64,000 bases of DNA from Treponema sp. OMZ 798 (GCF_024181385.1 NZ_CP051305.1:496001-560000), one strand, 5' to 3'; positions 33,715 to 42,803 are shown, counted from the first letter of the stretch. Made by a program: numbers and translations. The notes: generated by a model from the sequence alone, not told the origin.

Positions 33715-33746
33715 AGGCGGTCTTTTTTGCATTGAAAAGACCGCCT
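33715..33746. terminator. Hairpin between the znuA-like gene and the DUF1361 gene
   Basis: AGGCGGTCTTTT pairs perfectly with AAAAGACCGCCT around an 8-nt loop. On the minus strand the T-run after the stem is short, so it may be a leaky terminator or attenuator. Confidence 0.7.
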
Positions 33747-33753
33747 GATTTTT

Positions 33754-34725
33754 TTATTTTAGATTTTCATAGATCCGCATTAAATTCGTTTTCATGCGTT
33801 CAAGATAGCTCTTGTTATCCTCGGGGCTTTCGATTGTATAAATCTTTTCAACCTTGGCCCCAAGCTCGGCAGCAAGGGTTTTTGAAACAAGGGGGCTTGC
33901 CGCTTCTTCAGTAAAGATAACCCTTACCTTATGCTCTCTGCAATAGTCTACCAGTTTTGCAAGCTCTTTCGGATTAGGCTTGTTTTCATTAAAGATATCC
34001 GTGACCGAATTTTGCTCCAAGCTAAAGTCTCTGCAAAGATAGCCGAAGGCTGCGTGCCCCGTTACAAAGTGTTTGTTTTTAAGCTTAGAAAATTTTTCTA
34101 TATATTCTTTTAAAAGGGTATCTAGGCCGTAAATATATTTACTTGCATTTTCATGATAGCTTTTTGCATTTGCCGGATCTGCCGCTGCAAGAGTATTTTC
34201 GATATTTTTAACCATAATTTTTGCCGAAGATAGGCTGAGCCACGTATGAGGATCGAATTCTCCGTGGTGGCAGTGCTCATGCCCCTTGCCGTGTTCGTGC
34301 TCTCCTGCACAAGCTTCACAGTCGCAATCTTCGCCGTGTTCATCATGGTGGTGGTGACCGGATTTTATCGGTTCAATTCCTGCGCTTGCTTCTACCATAA
34401 TCAGCTTTCCGTTGTTGACGGCTTTTAAAGCATCTTCAAGCCAAAATTCCATGCCTAAGCCGTTGTATACCAAGATGTCGGCCTTTGACAAGAAGGCAAG
34501 GTCCTTGGCCTTGGGCTCAAAATCATGGGGCTCCATCCCGGGCGGGATGATGACCGAAATATTAACCTTATCCCCTGCAACAGCCTGAGTAAGCTCCTTC
34601 ATTGCATCGAAGGTAACGGCAACATTCTTTTTTCCATTATCGGGCATTTCTTTGGCTCCCATCGCAAAAACATTTATCGATGAAAGGATAGCAATAAATA
34701 AACATGTTTTTAATACAGACTTCAT
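33754..34725 (-). CDS. Zinc/manganese ABC transporter substrate-binding protein, ZnuA-like
   Basis: 323 residues. A signal peptide (SINVFA) leads to a cluster A-I metal-binding fold: VAVTFDAMKELTQAVAGDKVNISVIIPPGMEPHDFEPKAKDL gives the first His; a very His/Asp/Glu/Cys-rich loop follows (residues ~122-157); then GEFDPHTWLS, FVTGHAAFGYL and IFTEEAASPLVSKTL provide the remaining ligands. The His-rich loop points to zinc rather than manganese. No permease or ATPase gene adjoins it, so the rest of the transporter must be elsewhere. Its promoter carries a dyad that could be a metal-sensor operator. Confidence 0.88.
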   Translation of the reverse strand: MKSVLKTCLFIAILSSINVFAMGAKEMPDNGKKNVAVTFDAMKELTQAVAGDKVNISVIIPPGMEPHDFEPKAKDLAFLSKADILVYNGLGMEFWLEDALKAVNNGKLIMVEASAGIEPIKSGHHHHDEHGEDCDCEACAGEHEHGKGHEHCHHGEFDPHTWLSLSSAKIMVKNIENTLAAADPANAKSYHENASKYIYGLDTLLKEYIEKFSKLKNKHFVTGHAAFGYLCRDFSLEQNSVTDIFNENKPNPKELAKLVDYCREHKVRVIFTEEAASPLVSKTLAAELGAKVEKIYTIESPEDNKSYLERMKTNLMRIYENLK

Positions 34726-34751
34726 ATAAACTCCATAGGTAATTTTTTAAG

Positions 34752-34789
34752 ACGGAATAGAATATAATACCGTGCCTAAATTAAGTCAA
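34752..34789 (-). promoter_or_regulatory. znuA promoter with overlapping 22-bp imperfect dyad
   Basis: Minus strand TTGACT (34784-34789), 17-bp spacer, TATATT (34761-34766). An imperfect palindrome (ACGG...CCGT, 34752-34773) covers the -10. The T. pallidum TroR operator is also a 22-bp dyad over a -10, so metalloregulation by a DtxR/TroR- or Zur-type repressor is a reasonable guess. Confidence 0.5.
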
Positions 34790-34806
34790 GAATTAAAATT
34801 AAATTT

Positions 34807-35202
34807 TTAAGGTTGAAGGCCGGGAACCAAGTACTTTTCGGGGATTTTAACAGGCCGTCCTGTGCTGTCGACACAGGCCCAGGTTACCTTTGCTTCTGCA
34901 CAAACCTTTCCTTCTTCATTCTTTACTACCTGTAAAAAAGTCCCCGACACCTTACCTAAATCCATATGGGTAACCTCAATGGCCAGTTTATCGTAAAGTT
35001 TGGCAGAGTGCTTGTATTTAATATCTATGTGTGATACATAGAGCATGTAGCCTTCTTCAATCATCCCTACATAGTCAAAGCCTATTTTTTTTAAAAACTG
35101 CATTCTGGCATATTCCAGATAGTTTAGGTAAACTGCATTGTTTACATGATTATAAGCATCAAGCTCGTAGCTTCTTACTTCAACATAAAACGTATGTGTC
35201 AC
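34807..35202 (-). CDS. Hot-dog-fold acyl-CoA thioesterase, YbgC/4-HBT type
   Basis: 131 residues. VRSYELDAYNHVNNAVYLNYLEYARMQFL contains the catalytic Asp and the N-H-V-N motif of 4-hydroxybenzoyl-CoA-type thioesterases. HIDIKYKHSAKLYDKLAIEV completes the central strand. It cleaves short acyl-CoAs or acyl-ACPs. The start is a GTG preceded by AAGGGAAGA. It follows the PlsC-like acyltransferase with a 25-bp gap, so the two may be co-transcribed in lipid metabolism. Confidence 0.88.
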   Translation of the reverse strand: MTHTFYVEVRSYELDAYNHVNNAVYLNYLEYARMQFLKKIGFDYVGMIEEGYMLYVSHIDIKYKHSAKLYDKLAIEVTHMDLGKVSGTFLQVVKNEEGKVCAEAKVTWACVDSTGRPVKIPEKYLVPGLQP

Positions 35203-35227
35203 AATCTTCCCTTCTTATAAAAACTTT

Positions 35228-36112
35228 TTAATTCAGTCTTCCGATTTCGTTTGCTTCGTGCATTTTTTCAAGGTCTGCCATTACCTGATCGACTACGGCT
35301 TGTTTTTTATCTATTCCTGTAAGTTCTGCATGTTCGGCCTTGACCCTTTCTCTATATTCTTCACAGTTTATGATAGGGCTGGCATCAAAGATGAGTCTAT
35401 CTTTATGGATAGTATCTTCTGTCATATCTCCGGAATCGGAAATGCGCAGACAGTTTCCATTTGCCGATATCAGGAGCATTATATCGGACATCTTAATATA
35501 AGAATCTATTTCTTTTACCCCCTTCTTTGTTTCGGGATTTCCGGGGCGGTATCTTGTGCCTGCAGGATATACAAGAATTACCCGGCCTTCTTCTTTTGCT
35601 TTTTCGAGAGCCCGCATTGAAGCGAGGTTTATCATCTTGCTCCTCTTTAATTCTTCTGACAAAACTTCCGGGTCCTTAATTGATTTGATATATCGGCTGG
35701 GATAGATATAAATGCGGTCATAGGCACTTGCAAAGGCTGCAACATAGGGATTATCTTCTCCAAGTTTTAAGCCGGCCATTGCGATGCACTTTTCTGCCAG
35801 TTCAGTTCCTTTGGGGCCTGTTTTTTTCATCAGATGCATAAAAGCAGGGTAATCCATATTACTGTAGTGTTCTGCAAGGATTATTCCCTTTTTACCCTTG
35901 TTTACCTCATCCAAAAATTCTTCCAGATGTTCCGGATGCCTAAATTCCGAATTCTCAAGGGCGAGATCGTCTACCATCTCATCAAGAATTTTAGAAAGAG
36001 CGGGATTACCTTTTTGTAATACGTTTTCTGGTGTAACTGCAGGATTTTTCATAGTATGTTTTGCAATTTCCGGTAAAAGGTCTTTAACATATTCCATTAA
36101 AGTCTGCTGCAT
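35228..36112 (-). CDS. PlsC-like acyltransferase
   Basis: 294 residues. GIILAEHYSNMDYPAF has the H-x4-D catalytic motif, RIYIYPSRYIKSI is the second box, and VILVYPAGTRYRPGNPE corresponds to the F/Y-P-x-G-T-R phosphate-binding box. The family transfers acyl groups to glycerol 3-phosphate or lysophosphatidate in membrane lipid synthesis. The long helical N-terminal lead resembles soluble GPAT-type enzymes more than 1-acyl-glycerol-phosphate acyltransferases. GGAGG precedes the ATG. Confidence 0.85.
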   Translation of the reverse strand: MQQTLMEYVKDLLPEIAKHTMKNPAVTPENVLQKGNPALSKILDEMVDDLALENSEFRHPEHLEEFLDEVNKGKKGIILAEHYSNMDYPAFMHLMKKTGPKGTELAEKCIAMAGLKLGEDNPYVAAFASAYDRIYIYPSRYIKSIKDPEVLSEELKRSKMINLASMRALEKAKEEGRVILVYPAGTRYRPGNPETKKGVKEIDSYIKMSDIMLLISANGNCLRISDSGDMTEDTIHKDRLIFDASPIINCEEYRERVKAEHAELTGIDKKQAVVDQVMADLEKMHEANEIGRLN

Positions 36113-36141
36113 TTTGAACCTCCATAAAGTTTTTTTAGAAT

Positions 36142-37176
36142 TTAAAATAAACCGTCAAAATAATCTTTGTATTTTTGGTACGAAGCCTTATCGACAGTCA
36201 AACTTACTACAGTATATTTTGAATTTTCTCTTTTTATTATCAATTTAATATCGTGCTTTATGCTCTTTGTTTCAAGATCATAGACGTTGTTTATGACCTT
36301 AAATTTCTTGCTTGAACCGCTGAGTTCCGTATCTTTTGCAAGTACCTTGGACAGCTTACCTGAAGACGAAAAGTATTTTATTAAAAAATCCGTCTCCCTG
36401 CCTTTTGCTCCGGGTATAGTTTTTAAGTCTATTGTGTTTACATTTAAAAAGGCCTCATTTCCCATAAAAAAAGTATTGTCTGCTATCTGCGTCCATTGGC
36501 TGTCTAAAGAAAGCTTAACCCCGTCAACGCTTCTTTCCTCTTTTTTTGCCTTAGGGTTTAAAACGAATTTGGTCTCAAGCTGTTTAGTTTCTTCTTTGGG
36601 GGTAAACTCAAAAAAAGTTTTTTCGTCCCCGGTTTTTCCCATTTCTACCAGCTCAAAGGCTTTGTTCTTATCGGAATCTAAAATTTCTTTTACATGAAAG
36701 AGTGGAATGTAAGAGTGGAGTTTTACCTCGCTTTCGCCTCCGAATTGTTCTTCATTTACCGTTTTGGAGCCCGTTTTTATTACAAGGCTTTCAATCAGGT
36801 TTTGAGACTTCCATGAATATAGTTTTGGGAGCATTCCCATAAGATAGTTTACGGCATAGGTGTAGGCAGGATCCGTGTTGATACCCGAAATGTTGTTTTG
36901 GCCTGTGATTACGAATTCCCCATCCAAAATTTCTCCGCTAAAAAGAACCTTTGCAAAGACCTTCCCGTTTGAGGTGCACAAGAAGCTTCCTATCTCATTG
37001 TCATTGTAATATAAAAAACCTGCCCAAGTGCCTTCTTTCCATGAAAGGTCTTGGTATATAACGTAATCACCCGATTCCGTACCCTCCCATGCTGACTTTT
37101 CTTCAGCTGCAAGCCGAAAACCGGCTGCCGTCAGGAGGAAAAAAAGTAAAAAGCTTAAACTTAAAATCTTTTTCAT
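36142..37176 (-). CDS. Exported protein of unknown function
   Basis: 344 residues with a clear signal peptide (KKILSLSFLLFFLLTAAGFRLAAEE). The mature part is beta-rich (GDYVIYQDLSWKEGTWAGFLYYNDNEIGSFLCTSNGKVFAKVLFSGEILDGEFVI) and has no recognised catalytic motif. It is probably a treponemal periplasmic protein. It lies 12 bp downstream of proS on the same strand and likely shares its transcript. Confidence 0.7.
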   Translation of the reverse strand: MKKILSLSFLLFFLLTAAGFRLAAEEKSAWEGTESGDYVIYQDLSWKEGTWAGFLYYNDNEIGSFLCTSNGKVFAKVLFSGEILDGEFVITGQNNISGINTDPAYTYAVNYLMGMLPKLYSWKSQNLIESLVIKTGSKTVNEEQFGGESEVKLHSYIPLFHVKEILDSDKNKAFELVEMGKTGDEKTFFEFTPKEETKQLETKFVLNPKAKKEERSVDGVKLSLDSQWTQIADNTFFMGNEAFLNVNTIDLKTIPGAKGRETDFLIKYFSSSGKLSKVLAKDTELSGSSKKFKVINNVYDLETKSIKHDIKLIIKRENSKYTVVSLTVDKASYQKYKDYFDGLF

Positions 37177-37188
37177 CTTAAAAAGCCT

Positions 37189-38964
37189 CTAGCTTAATTT
37201 TGCAAGTTCTTCTTTTACGTTTTTTTCCACCAAATCCATCACTTCATCTTTATTGACCAAGCTGTTTTCGGAACTGCTTCTCAGTTTAAATTCGATATTG
37301 GGAAGATTTTTTTCGCCGACTACGAGCCTTATCGGAATGCCTATGAGATCCATATCCTTAAATTTAACGCCGGTTCTTTCTTTTCGGTCATCCAAGAGAA
37401 CTTCAATTCCTCTTCTTTTGCACTCGTCATAGAGGCGGTCGGCTTCTTTTTGCATTTCGCCCTCGTATTTTATGGGAACTATGGCAACCTGAAAGGGGGC
37501 GACGCTCATAGGCCAGATTATTCCGTCCTCATCGTGGTGTTCTTCGACGATTGAAGCCGTAAGGCGGTCAAGCCCTATGCCGTAGCAGCCCATCGAGGGA
37601 TGCTGCTGTTTTCCGTTTTCATCGAGGTAGGTCATATTCATCGACTTGGTGTACTTATAGCCCAGCTTAAAGATGTGGCCGAGTTCATTGCCTTTTTTAG
37701 TGTAAAGAGGAGTGCCGCAAACGGAGCACTTATCTCCTTCTCTTACCGTGCGGAGGTCAAAGACATGGGCAGGGGTAAAATCTCTTGAAGGCTCCACATG
37801 AATAAGGTGTTTGTCTTTTTTTAAGGCTCCGGTTACTGCATCGTGTATGAGCATAACGCTTTCATCGGCAATTACGGGAATGTTTTTTAAGCCTACGGGG
37901 CCTGCAAAGCCTACAACCGTTCCTGTCGCTTCTTCTACTTCGGCATCGCTTGCAAGGATTGCTTCCGAGGCTTTAAGGGAGAATTTTAACTTTGCTTCGT
38001 TTACTTCCAAATCGCCCCTTATGCAGACTGCTGCCAGGTGAGTTTCTTCATCGCTCTCTTTCGCTCTTTTTTTACTATTTTCTGCATTACCGAGTACTTC
38101 GGAATTTTCTATGCGGTAAATCAAGGTTTTTATAAAAGAAGAGCTTTCCGTTTTTAAAAAGGCCGTAAGTTCTTCTATCGTTTTTATGTTTGGTGTGTCG
38201 ATTTCTTCTATATTACTTGCAGAAGCCGAACCTTGCTCCTTATCGGGTGCGCAGGCAGCCTTTTCTTCATTTGCTGCATAACCGCAAGAAGGGCAGAGAA
38301 GGAGGGTGTCGTCTCCTACGGAAGACTCTACCATAAATTCCTGCGAGCCGCTTCCTCCCATCGCCCCCGAATCGGCTTTAACTCCTATTACCGTAAGGCC
38401 GCAGCGCTTAAAAATCTTTACATAGGCTTTTTCAAAGCTGAGATAGGCTTCATCTAAGCTTTCGTCATTTGTATGGAAGGAGTATGCGTCCTTCATTGTA
38501 AATTCGCGAGTTCTCATAAGTCCGTAGCGGGGCCTGACCTCGTCGCGGTATTTTGTGTTAATCTGATAAGTTAAGACCGGATAGTTTTTGTAAGAGGATA
38601 ATTCGTTCTTTAAAAGAGCCGTAAAGGCTTCTTCGGCCGTAGGGCTTACTACCAACTCTTGGTTTAAGCGGTTTTTAATGCGCAAAAGTTCAGGCCCCAT
38701 AGAATCCCATCTTCCCGACTCCTGCCAAATTTCACCCGGAACAATTACGGGAGGCTTAAATTCTAGACAGCCTATTGCATCCATTTCTTCCCTGATAATT
38801 TTTTCGACCTTTCTAAAGGCCTTTAAGCCGAGGGGGAGATAGGCAAAAAGCCCGTTCGCCAAATTTCTTATCATTCCTGCCCTCAAAAGCAGCTTATGGC
38901 TTTCAACGACAGCCTCATTCGGGATCTCTCTCAAGGTAGGCATATACATCTGCGTCATCTTCAT
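37189..38964 (-). CDS. proS: Prolyl-tRNA synthetase
   Basis: 591 residues, the bacterial (E. coli-like) ProS type with an editing insertion. Class II motifs: motif 1 in LANGLFAYLPLGLKAFRKVEKIIREEM, motif 2 in YRDEVRPRYGLMRTREFTMKDAYSFH, and motif 3 in GCYGIGLDRLTASIVEEHHDEDG. The central insertion (residues ~225-390) is the YbaK-like editing domain that clears Ala-tRNAPro, and the C terminus is the anticodon-binding domain (APFQVAIVPIKYEGE). It charges tRNAPro with proline in the cytoplasm. GGAGAAG precedes the ATG. Confidence 0.96.
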   Translation of the reverse strand: MKMTQMYMPTLREIPNEAVVESHKLLLRAGMIRNLANGLFAYLPLGLKAFRKVEKIIREEMDAIGCLEFKPPVIVPGEIWQESGRWDSMGPELLRIKNRLNQELVVSPTAEEAFTALLKNELSSYKNYPVLTYQINTKYRDEVRPRYGLMRTREFTMKDAYSFHTNDESLDEAYLSFEKAYVKIFKRCGLTVIGVKADSGAMGGSGSQEFMVESSVGDDTLLLCPSCGYAANEEKAACAPDKEQGSASASNIEEIDTPNIKTIEELTAFLKTESSSFIKTLIYRIENSEVLGNAENSKKRAKESDEETHLAAVCIRGDLEVNEAKLKFSLKASEAILASDAEVEEATGTVVGFAGPVGLKNIPVIADESVMLIHDAVTGALKKDKHLIHVEPSRDFTPAHVFDLRTVREGDKCSVCGTPLYTKKGNELGHIFKLGYKYTKSMNMTYLDENGKQQHPSMGCYGIGLDRLTASIVEEHHDEDGIIWPMSVAPFQVAIVPIKYEGEMQKEADRLYDECKRRGIEVLLDDRKERTGVKFKDMDLIGIPIRLVVGEKNLPNIEFKLRSSSENSLVNKDEVMDLVEKNVKEELAKLS

Positions 38965-39097
38965 AATTACTTCTCCAAAAAAATTATTGTACCGCTTTTG
39001 CTTAAAAAAATCTATAGGATAAAATTTAAGATGTTTTTTTTAATTTTACTTTATACTGCATAAAAAATATACAATAATAATGGAGGCATAAATTAAT

Positions 39098-40051
39098 ATG
39101 GAACAGGAAATTTTAAATCCCAAAACGGATTGGGTATTCAAATTAATGTTTTCAAAAGGAGAACAGGGCAACAAGGCTCTTATAAGTTTTTTAAATGCTT
39201 TTTTGGAAGATTCTTACGGTAAAATCAAAAAAGCGGATATTTTAAATACAGAACTTATTAGGGATGCTCCGAATGGAGAAACCTATCATCTTGATTTTTT
39301 GATTAAAACCGATTCAGGTCTCATTATCAACCTTGAGATGCAGCAATTTTGGAAAAGCAACTATCCAAGGCGTAACCAAATGTATCTTTTACGTTTGGCT
39401 TCTCGTTTTTTGAAGTTGGAATCTAAAAAGGATGATCCTTTATATGCTATAAGTATTTCGGTTTTTGGATGTAATGTGCCTAAAAATGCGAAACTGGCAA
39501 AAATGTCTGAAAATTCCGTTATTCAGTATCTTTACATTGAATTAAATGACTTAATAGGTTATACTATACGAAAGAAACTGGAAAAATACACACTAAAAGA
39601 TTTTTGGATAAGATTTTTGGCTAATTATGAAGACGATAAAAAGAGCGGAATGTTGGAAAAACTATGTAATTTAGAGGAGGGTATAAGAATGGCAGAGGAA
39701 ACACTCCTGATGGTAACAGAAGAAGAAAGACAAATCGCTAGAGAACTATCTCGAGAAAAGTATCAAATGCTTTTAGAAGCGGAAAGAGCTGACGCAAGAA
39801 GAGAGGGCTTAGCCGAAGGCCGTGCAGAGGGGTTTGAACAGGGAATTCAACGAGGAATTGAACAAGGAATTCAACAAGGAATTCAACAAGGAATTGAGCG
39901 GGGCATGCTGCAGGGCAAAAAAGAAGGTTTTGCTGACGGTGCATATCAAAAAATACTTGAGATGGCTAAACTAATGAAGATGTTTAAATATCCTTTTACA
40001 GAGATCAGTAAAATCACAGGCCTGAATATAGAAGAAATAGATAATTTATAA
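39098..40051 (+). CDS. Rpn-family PD-(D/E)XK nuclease / transposase-like protein (copy 2)
   Basis: 317 residues, a close paralogue of the protein at 23506-24357: NPKTDWVFKLMFSKGEQGNKALISF is nearly identical. The nuclease-type core is YHLDFLIKTDSGLIINLEMQ. The C-terminal linker is expanded by five 4-residue G-I-x-Q/R repeats encoded by 12-bp tandem units, absent from the paralogue. It ends with the same small helix (ITGLNIEEIDNL). Codon-level differences between the copies indicate an old duplication. A GGAGG lies upstream of the ATG. Confidence 0.85.
   Translation: MEQEILNPKTDWVFKLMFSKGEQGNKALISFLNAFLEDSYGKIKKADILNTELIRDAPNGETYHLDFLIKTDSGLIINLEMQQFWKSNYPRRNQMYLLRLASRFLKLESKKDDPLYAISISVFGCNVPKNAKLAKMSENSVIQYLYIELNDLIGYTIRKKLEKYTLKDFWIRFLANYEDDKKSGMLEKLCNLEEGIRMAEETLLMVTEEERQIARELSREKYQMLLEAERADARREGLAEGRAEGFEQGIQRGIEQGIQQGIQQGIERGMLQGKKEGFADGAYQKILEMAKLMKMFKYPFTEISKITGLNIEEIDNL
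39842..39901 (+). repeat. In-frame 12-bp tandem repeat in the Rpn paralogue
   Basis: Five units of GGAATT(C/G)A(A/G)C(A/G)(A/G) in register with the reading frame, each encoding Gly-Ile-Gln/Glu-Gln/Arg. Copy-number change by slippage would keep the frame and alter linker length. Confidence 0.9.
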
Positions 40052-40073
40052 AAAACGGGTCTTTCAAAACTAT

Positions 40074-40102
40074 AGCACAAAATACAAAAAAGTGATATAA
40101 TC
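40074..40102 (+). promoter_or_regulatory. lepB promoter
   Basis: TAGCAC (40074-40079), 17-bp spacer ending in TGA, TATAAT (40097-40102). AGGAG at 40151-40155 precedes the ATG at 40162. Confidence 0.6.
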
Positions 40103-40161
40103 CGCTGCCTATAGCCCTTTGTTTAGGCGGTTAGCTAATATAGAAATTATCAGGAGTTTTC

Positions 40162-41847
40162 ATGTCAGTTCTTTTTTACGCAGAATCGGTTTTAAGTTTT
40201 GTATTTTCAATCTTGTTAATTATAAAAAACGGCTCAGGCCTTGCCGGTGCGGCTTTGGCCTTGGGTTCGGCTTATTCTCTTTGGAAAGCTTTTTCTACCT
40301 TTTCTTTTTTTAAGAAAAAGACTGTAAGTACTATGCTTATAATGCGTAAAACTATGGAATATGTGCCCTATATTTTTATGGCCTGCTTTATTATGTCCAG
40401 GGCTTCTCAAAGCGGAGAGGATAGGTCTACTCTTGATGCTGTCTTAGCCCTTTATTGGATTGTATTAGTTATTTACAACAGAATTCTTTTGTTTAGATTA
40501 AAGGATAAAAGGCTTTCTAAGTATTTTCCTGAATTACCTGAGATACCTAAAAAAAAGCGCTCTTTTATTTCGGAAATTTTAGATTGGGCTGATGCAATAT
40601 TGCAGGCTGCCTGTATAGTCCTACTTTTTAGCGTTTTTGTTTTGCAGCTCTATGTTATTCCTTCAGAATCCATGGTGCAGCAGTTTATGATAGGAGACAG
40701 GGTTGCAGGTTTTAAGGCCGCTTCGGGCCCTACTTTTCCTCTTTCATCGTTCCGTTTTCCCCAAATTTATAATTATAAGAGGGGAGACGTGGTTATAATC
40801 CGCAATCCTCATTATGAGAATGACCCGAATAACGAGCTTAAATTTTTTACTTCCCAGCTGGTTCAATACTTAACCCTTACTATGGTAAATATCAACAAGG
40901 ATGAAAGCGGAAGAATAAAGGCCGATCCCTTGGTTAAAAGAATCGTAGGTGTGGGCGGAGAAAAACTTATGCTTGTAGACGGAGTGCTCTACATAAAGAA
41001 AGCCGGCGAAAAGGATTTTAAGGCCTTTGATGAAAGTACCTACGCCGTTTGGGATCTATCCAAACTTCCGCAGTCAAGTTTAAAATATGTAAAAGACGTA
41101 AAAATGAATACCCAAGACCTAAACAGGCTTCAATCTGTGGAAGCTTGGAGAGCAAGGGTAAATTTCGATGAGGCAGAAGCTGAGGCTCTTACCCTTGTTA
41201 AAAAGATGAAGGAAATAAAGTCTAAACCCGATAAGATTTTTTCGGCTAAAGACTTTTTGAGCAAGGCTCAATATCTTGTTACTCAAATGGCCCGCGATAA
41301 CGAGGCAATAGCCTCAAAGATTTTGACTACCGACGGCGGACTTACCTGGTTTGAAAACTTTTTAACCTCATGGAAAAAATCTGCCGAAAAAAATTCCCAC
41401 AATTTATACGAGATGAGAAATGCCCGGCTCAATGTTCTTGTAAAATTGACCTTTGGAAGGCTTCTTGTAAGGAATGCGGAACTTTATAAGGCCAATGTGA
41501 GCGAGGCTGCCTTTTCTTCGGATGCGGAGCGTCAAGCTATTATAAACGAGCTTGGTGAGTACCTGTATTATTTGGCCCTCTCATCTCAAAGAAACATGGA
41601 TGAATTTCCTAAGGGGGAAGAAGAGTACATCCCTGAAAATTGCTATTTTATGATGGGAGATAACCGATTTAATTCCACGGACATGAGGCACGAGTATCAA
41701 TACCACTTGGAAGCTTTGAATAAAGATGATCCCATGTCGATGATGTTTGTAACAAATGTGGCCCCCCGCTATATTCATTCTTCGAGAATGTTGGGAACCG
41801 TAAACCTGATTCTTTTTCCCAGAGCCCGTTTCGGTTTGGTAAAATAA
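40162..41847 (+). CDS. lepB: Signal peptidase I with a large insertion
   Basis: 561 residues, well above the usual 200-320. Several N-terminal hydrophobic helices lead to box B, LYVIPSESMVQQFMIGDRV (nucleophile Ser), and RGDVVIIRNPH. Box D has the general-base Lys in DPLVKRIVGVGGEKL. Box E is PENCYFMMGDNRFNSTDMR. Between boxes D and E there is a ~200-residue, mostly helical, charged insert that is not part of the standard fold. The enzyme removes signal peptides on the outer face of the inner membrane. A clean terminator follows the stop. Confidence 0.9.
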   Translation: MSVLFYAESVLSFVFSILLIIKNGSGLAGAALALGSAYSLWKAFSTFSFFKKKTVSTMLIMRKTMEYVPYIFMACFIMSRASQSGEDRSTLDAVLALYWIVLVIYNRILLFRLKDKRLSKYFPELPEIPKKKRSFISEILDWADAILQAACIVLLFSVFVLQLYVIPSESMVQQFMIGDRVAGFKAASGPTFPLSSFRFPQIYNYKRGDVVIIRNPHYENDPNNELKFFTSQLVQYLTLTMVNINKDESGRIKADPLVKRIVGVGGEKLMLVDGVLYIKKAGEKDFKAFDESTYAVWDLSKLPQSSLKYVKDVKMNTQDLNRLQSVEAWRARVNFDEAEAEALTLVKKMKEIKSKPDKIFSAKDFLSKAQYLVTQMARDNEAIASKILTTDGGLTWFENFLTSWKKSAEKNSHNLYEMRNARLNVLVKLTFGRLLVRNAELYKANVSEAAFSSDAERQAIINELGEYLYYLALSSQRNMDEFPKGEEEYIPENCYFMMGDNRFNSTDMRHEYQYHLEALNKDDPMSMMFVTNVAPRYIHSSRMLGTVNLILFPRARFGLVK

Positions 41848-41860
41848 ATTTAGTTTAAGT

Positions 41861-41889
41861 AAAAAGCCGCATAATTTATGCGGCTTTTT
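41861..41889. terminator. Bidirectional terminator
   Basis: AAAAAGCCGCATA pairs perfectly with TATGCGGCTTTTT around a 3-nt loop, with A-run and T-run flanks, between the convergent lepB and thioesterase genes. Confidence 0.93.
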
Positions 41890-41917
41890 TTCAAAGTTTC
41901 AATTCGTGCTGCTCTGT

Positions 41918-42796
41918 TTAGCCTTTTACTTTTAGTTCACGTGCAAGTTCTTTTTCGTCAGCCCATTCGGAACGGGCTTTGAAAACCTCGCTTCCGTCCT
42001 TGGCCCTCACTATGGAGTGAATACAGACGTTTTTAGAAAGGCTTGATCTGCATATAAGCTCTTCACCATACATGGCAGACGAAATGAAGTTGGTATCAAG
42101 GGTTTTTAATAGTTTTCCCTTGCAAAAGTCCGCATCCATGTATGAAAGAATCCACCTTATATAGTTCAAATTGTTTACATGGGAATTCATATCTATATCC
42201 AAGAGGGTGGGGCAGAAATTTTCTTCGATATCCCATTTTTCGGGTATGGCAATCTTTGCAAATACCTTACCTTCAAGATGTTCATCATTGAAACTTAAAT
42301 TTCGCATAGTTTTTTCGTCAGGCTTTACAGGCTGTCCCGTTTCAGCGTTCAATATTACCCAACATGAGCTTGCCCTAAAAATAGGCTTTTTAAGCTCTTT
42401 AAATTCTTCTTCTATAGATAAGCTTTTCTCTCTCCCTTCTTCAATACGGAATTTTTCTTCAAAGGCCTCATCAATGGAAGTTTTTTTTCCGTTTTTGGCA
42501 TAAAAGAAGGCACAGTCCCTAAAGCAAAAAAAGCCCTTAGACGGCTGTGCCCAAGTCTGAACGATTAGATCATCCATCCAAAGGGGATATTCGGCAGTTT
42601 CAAAATGTTGTTTTGTTATAACCCAGGTCATTCCCATTCTTTGTAAGTGAGGGATGGAAAGCCCCGTTGTACTGTAATGCCCTGCTGCCAATTCCTGAAC
42701 TAAAAGAGCAAATTCCATGGGTGTAGCCCTGCATTTTCCGTCTATGTTTCCTGTTAGGATCTTATGACGGATGGTGTATTTATTGTCTATAATCAT
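41918..42796 (-). CDS. Acyl-ACP thioesterase (FatA-like)
   Basis: 292 residues with two hot-dog domains, as in bacterial and plant acyl-ACP thioesterases. TPMEFALLVQELAAGHYSTTGLS and WVITKQHFETAEYP are in the first domain. DIDMNSHVNNLNYIRWIL in the second has the catalytic Asn-His pair. It releases fatty acids from ACP. The start is leaderless: the -10 box lies 7 nt upstream and there is no Shine-Dalgarno. Confidence 0.88.
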   Translation of the reverse strand: MIIDNKYTIRHKILTGNIDGKCRATPMEFALLVQELAAGHYSTTGLSIPHLQRMGMTWVITKQHFETAEYPLWMDDLIVQTWAQPSKGFFCFRDCAFFYAKNGKKTSIDEAFEEKFRIEEGREKSLSIEEEFKELKKPIFRASSCWVILNAETGQPVKPDEKTMRNLSFNDEHLEGKVFAKIAIPEKWDIEENFCPTLLDIDMNSHVNNLNYIRWILSYMDADFCKGKLLKTLDTNFISSAMYGEELICRSSLSKNVCIHSIVRAKDGSEVFKARSEWADEKELARELKVKG

Positions 42797-42803
42797 AGGC
42801 CGG

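Noticed and set aside
39842..39901. CRISPR-like array
   Set aside because: The 12-bp units are contiguous, without spacers, and in frame within a coding sequence.
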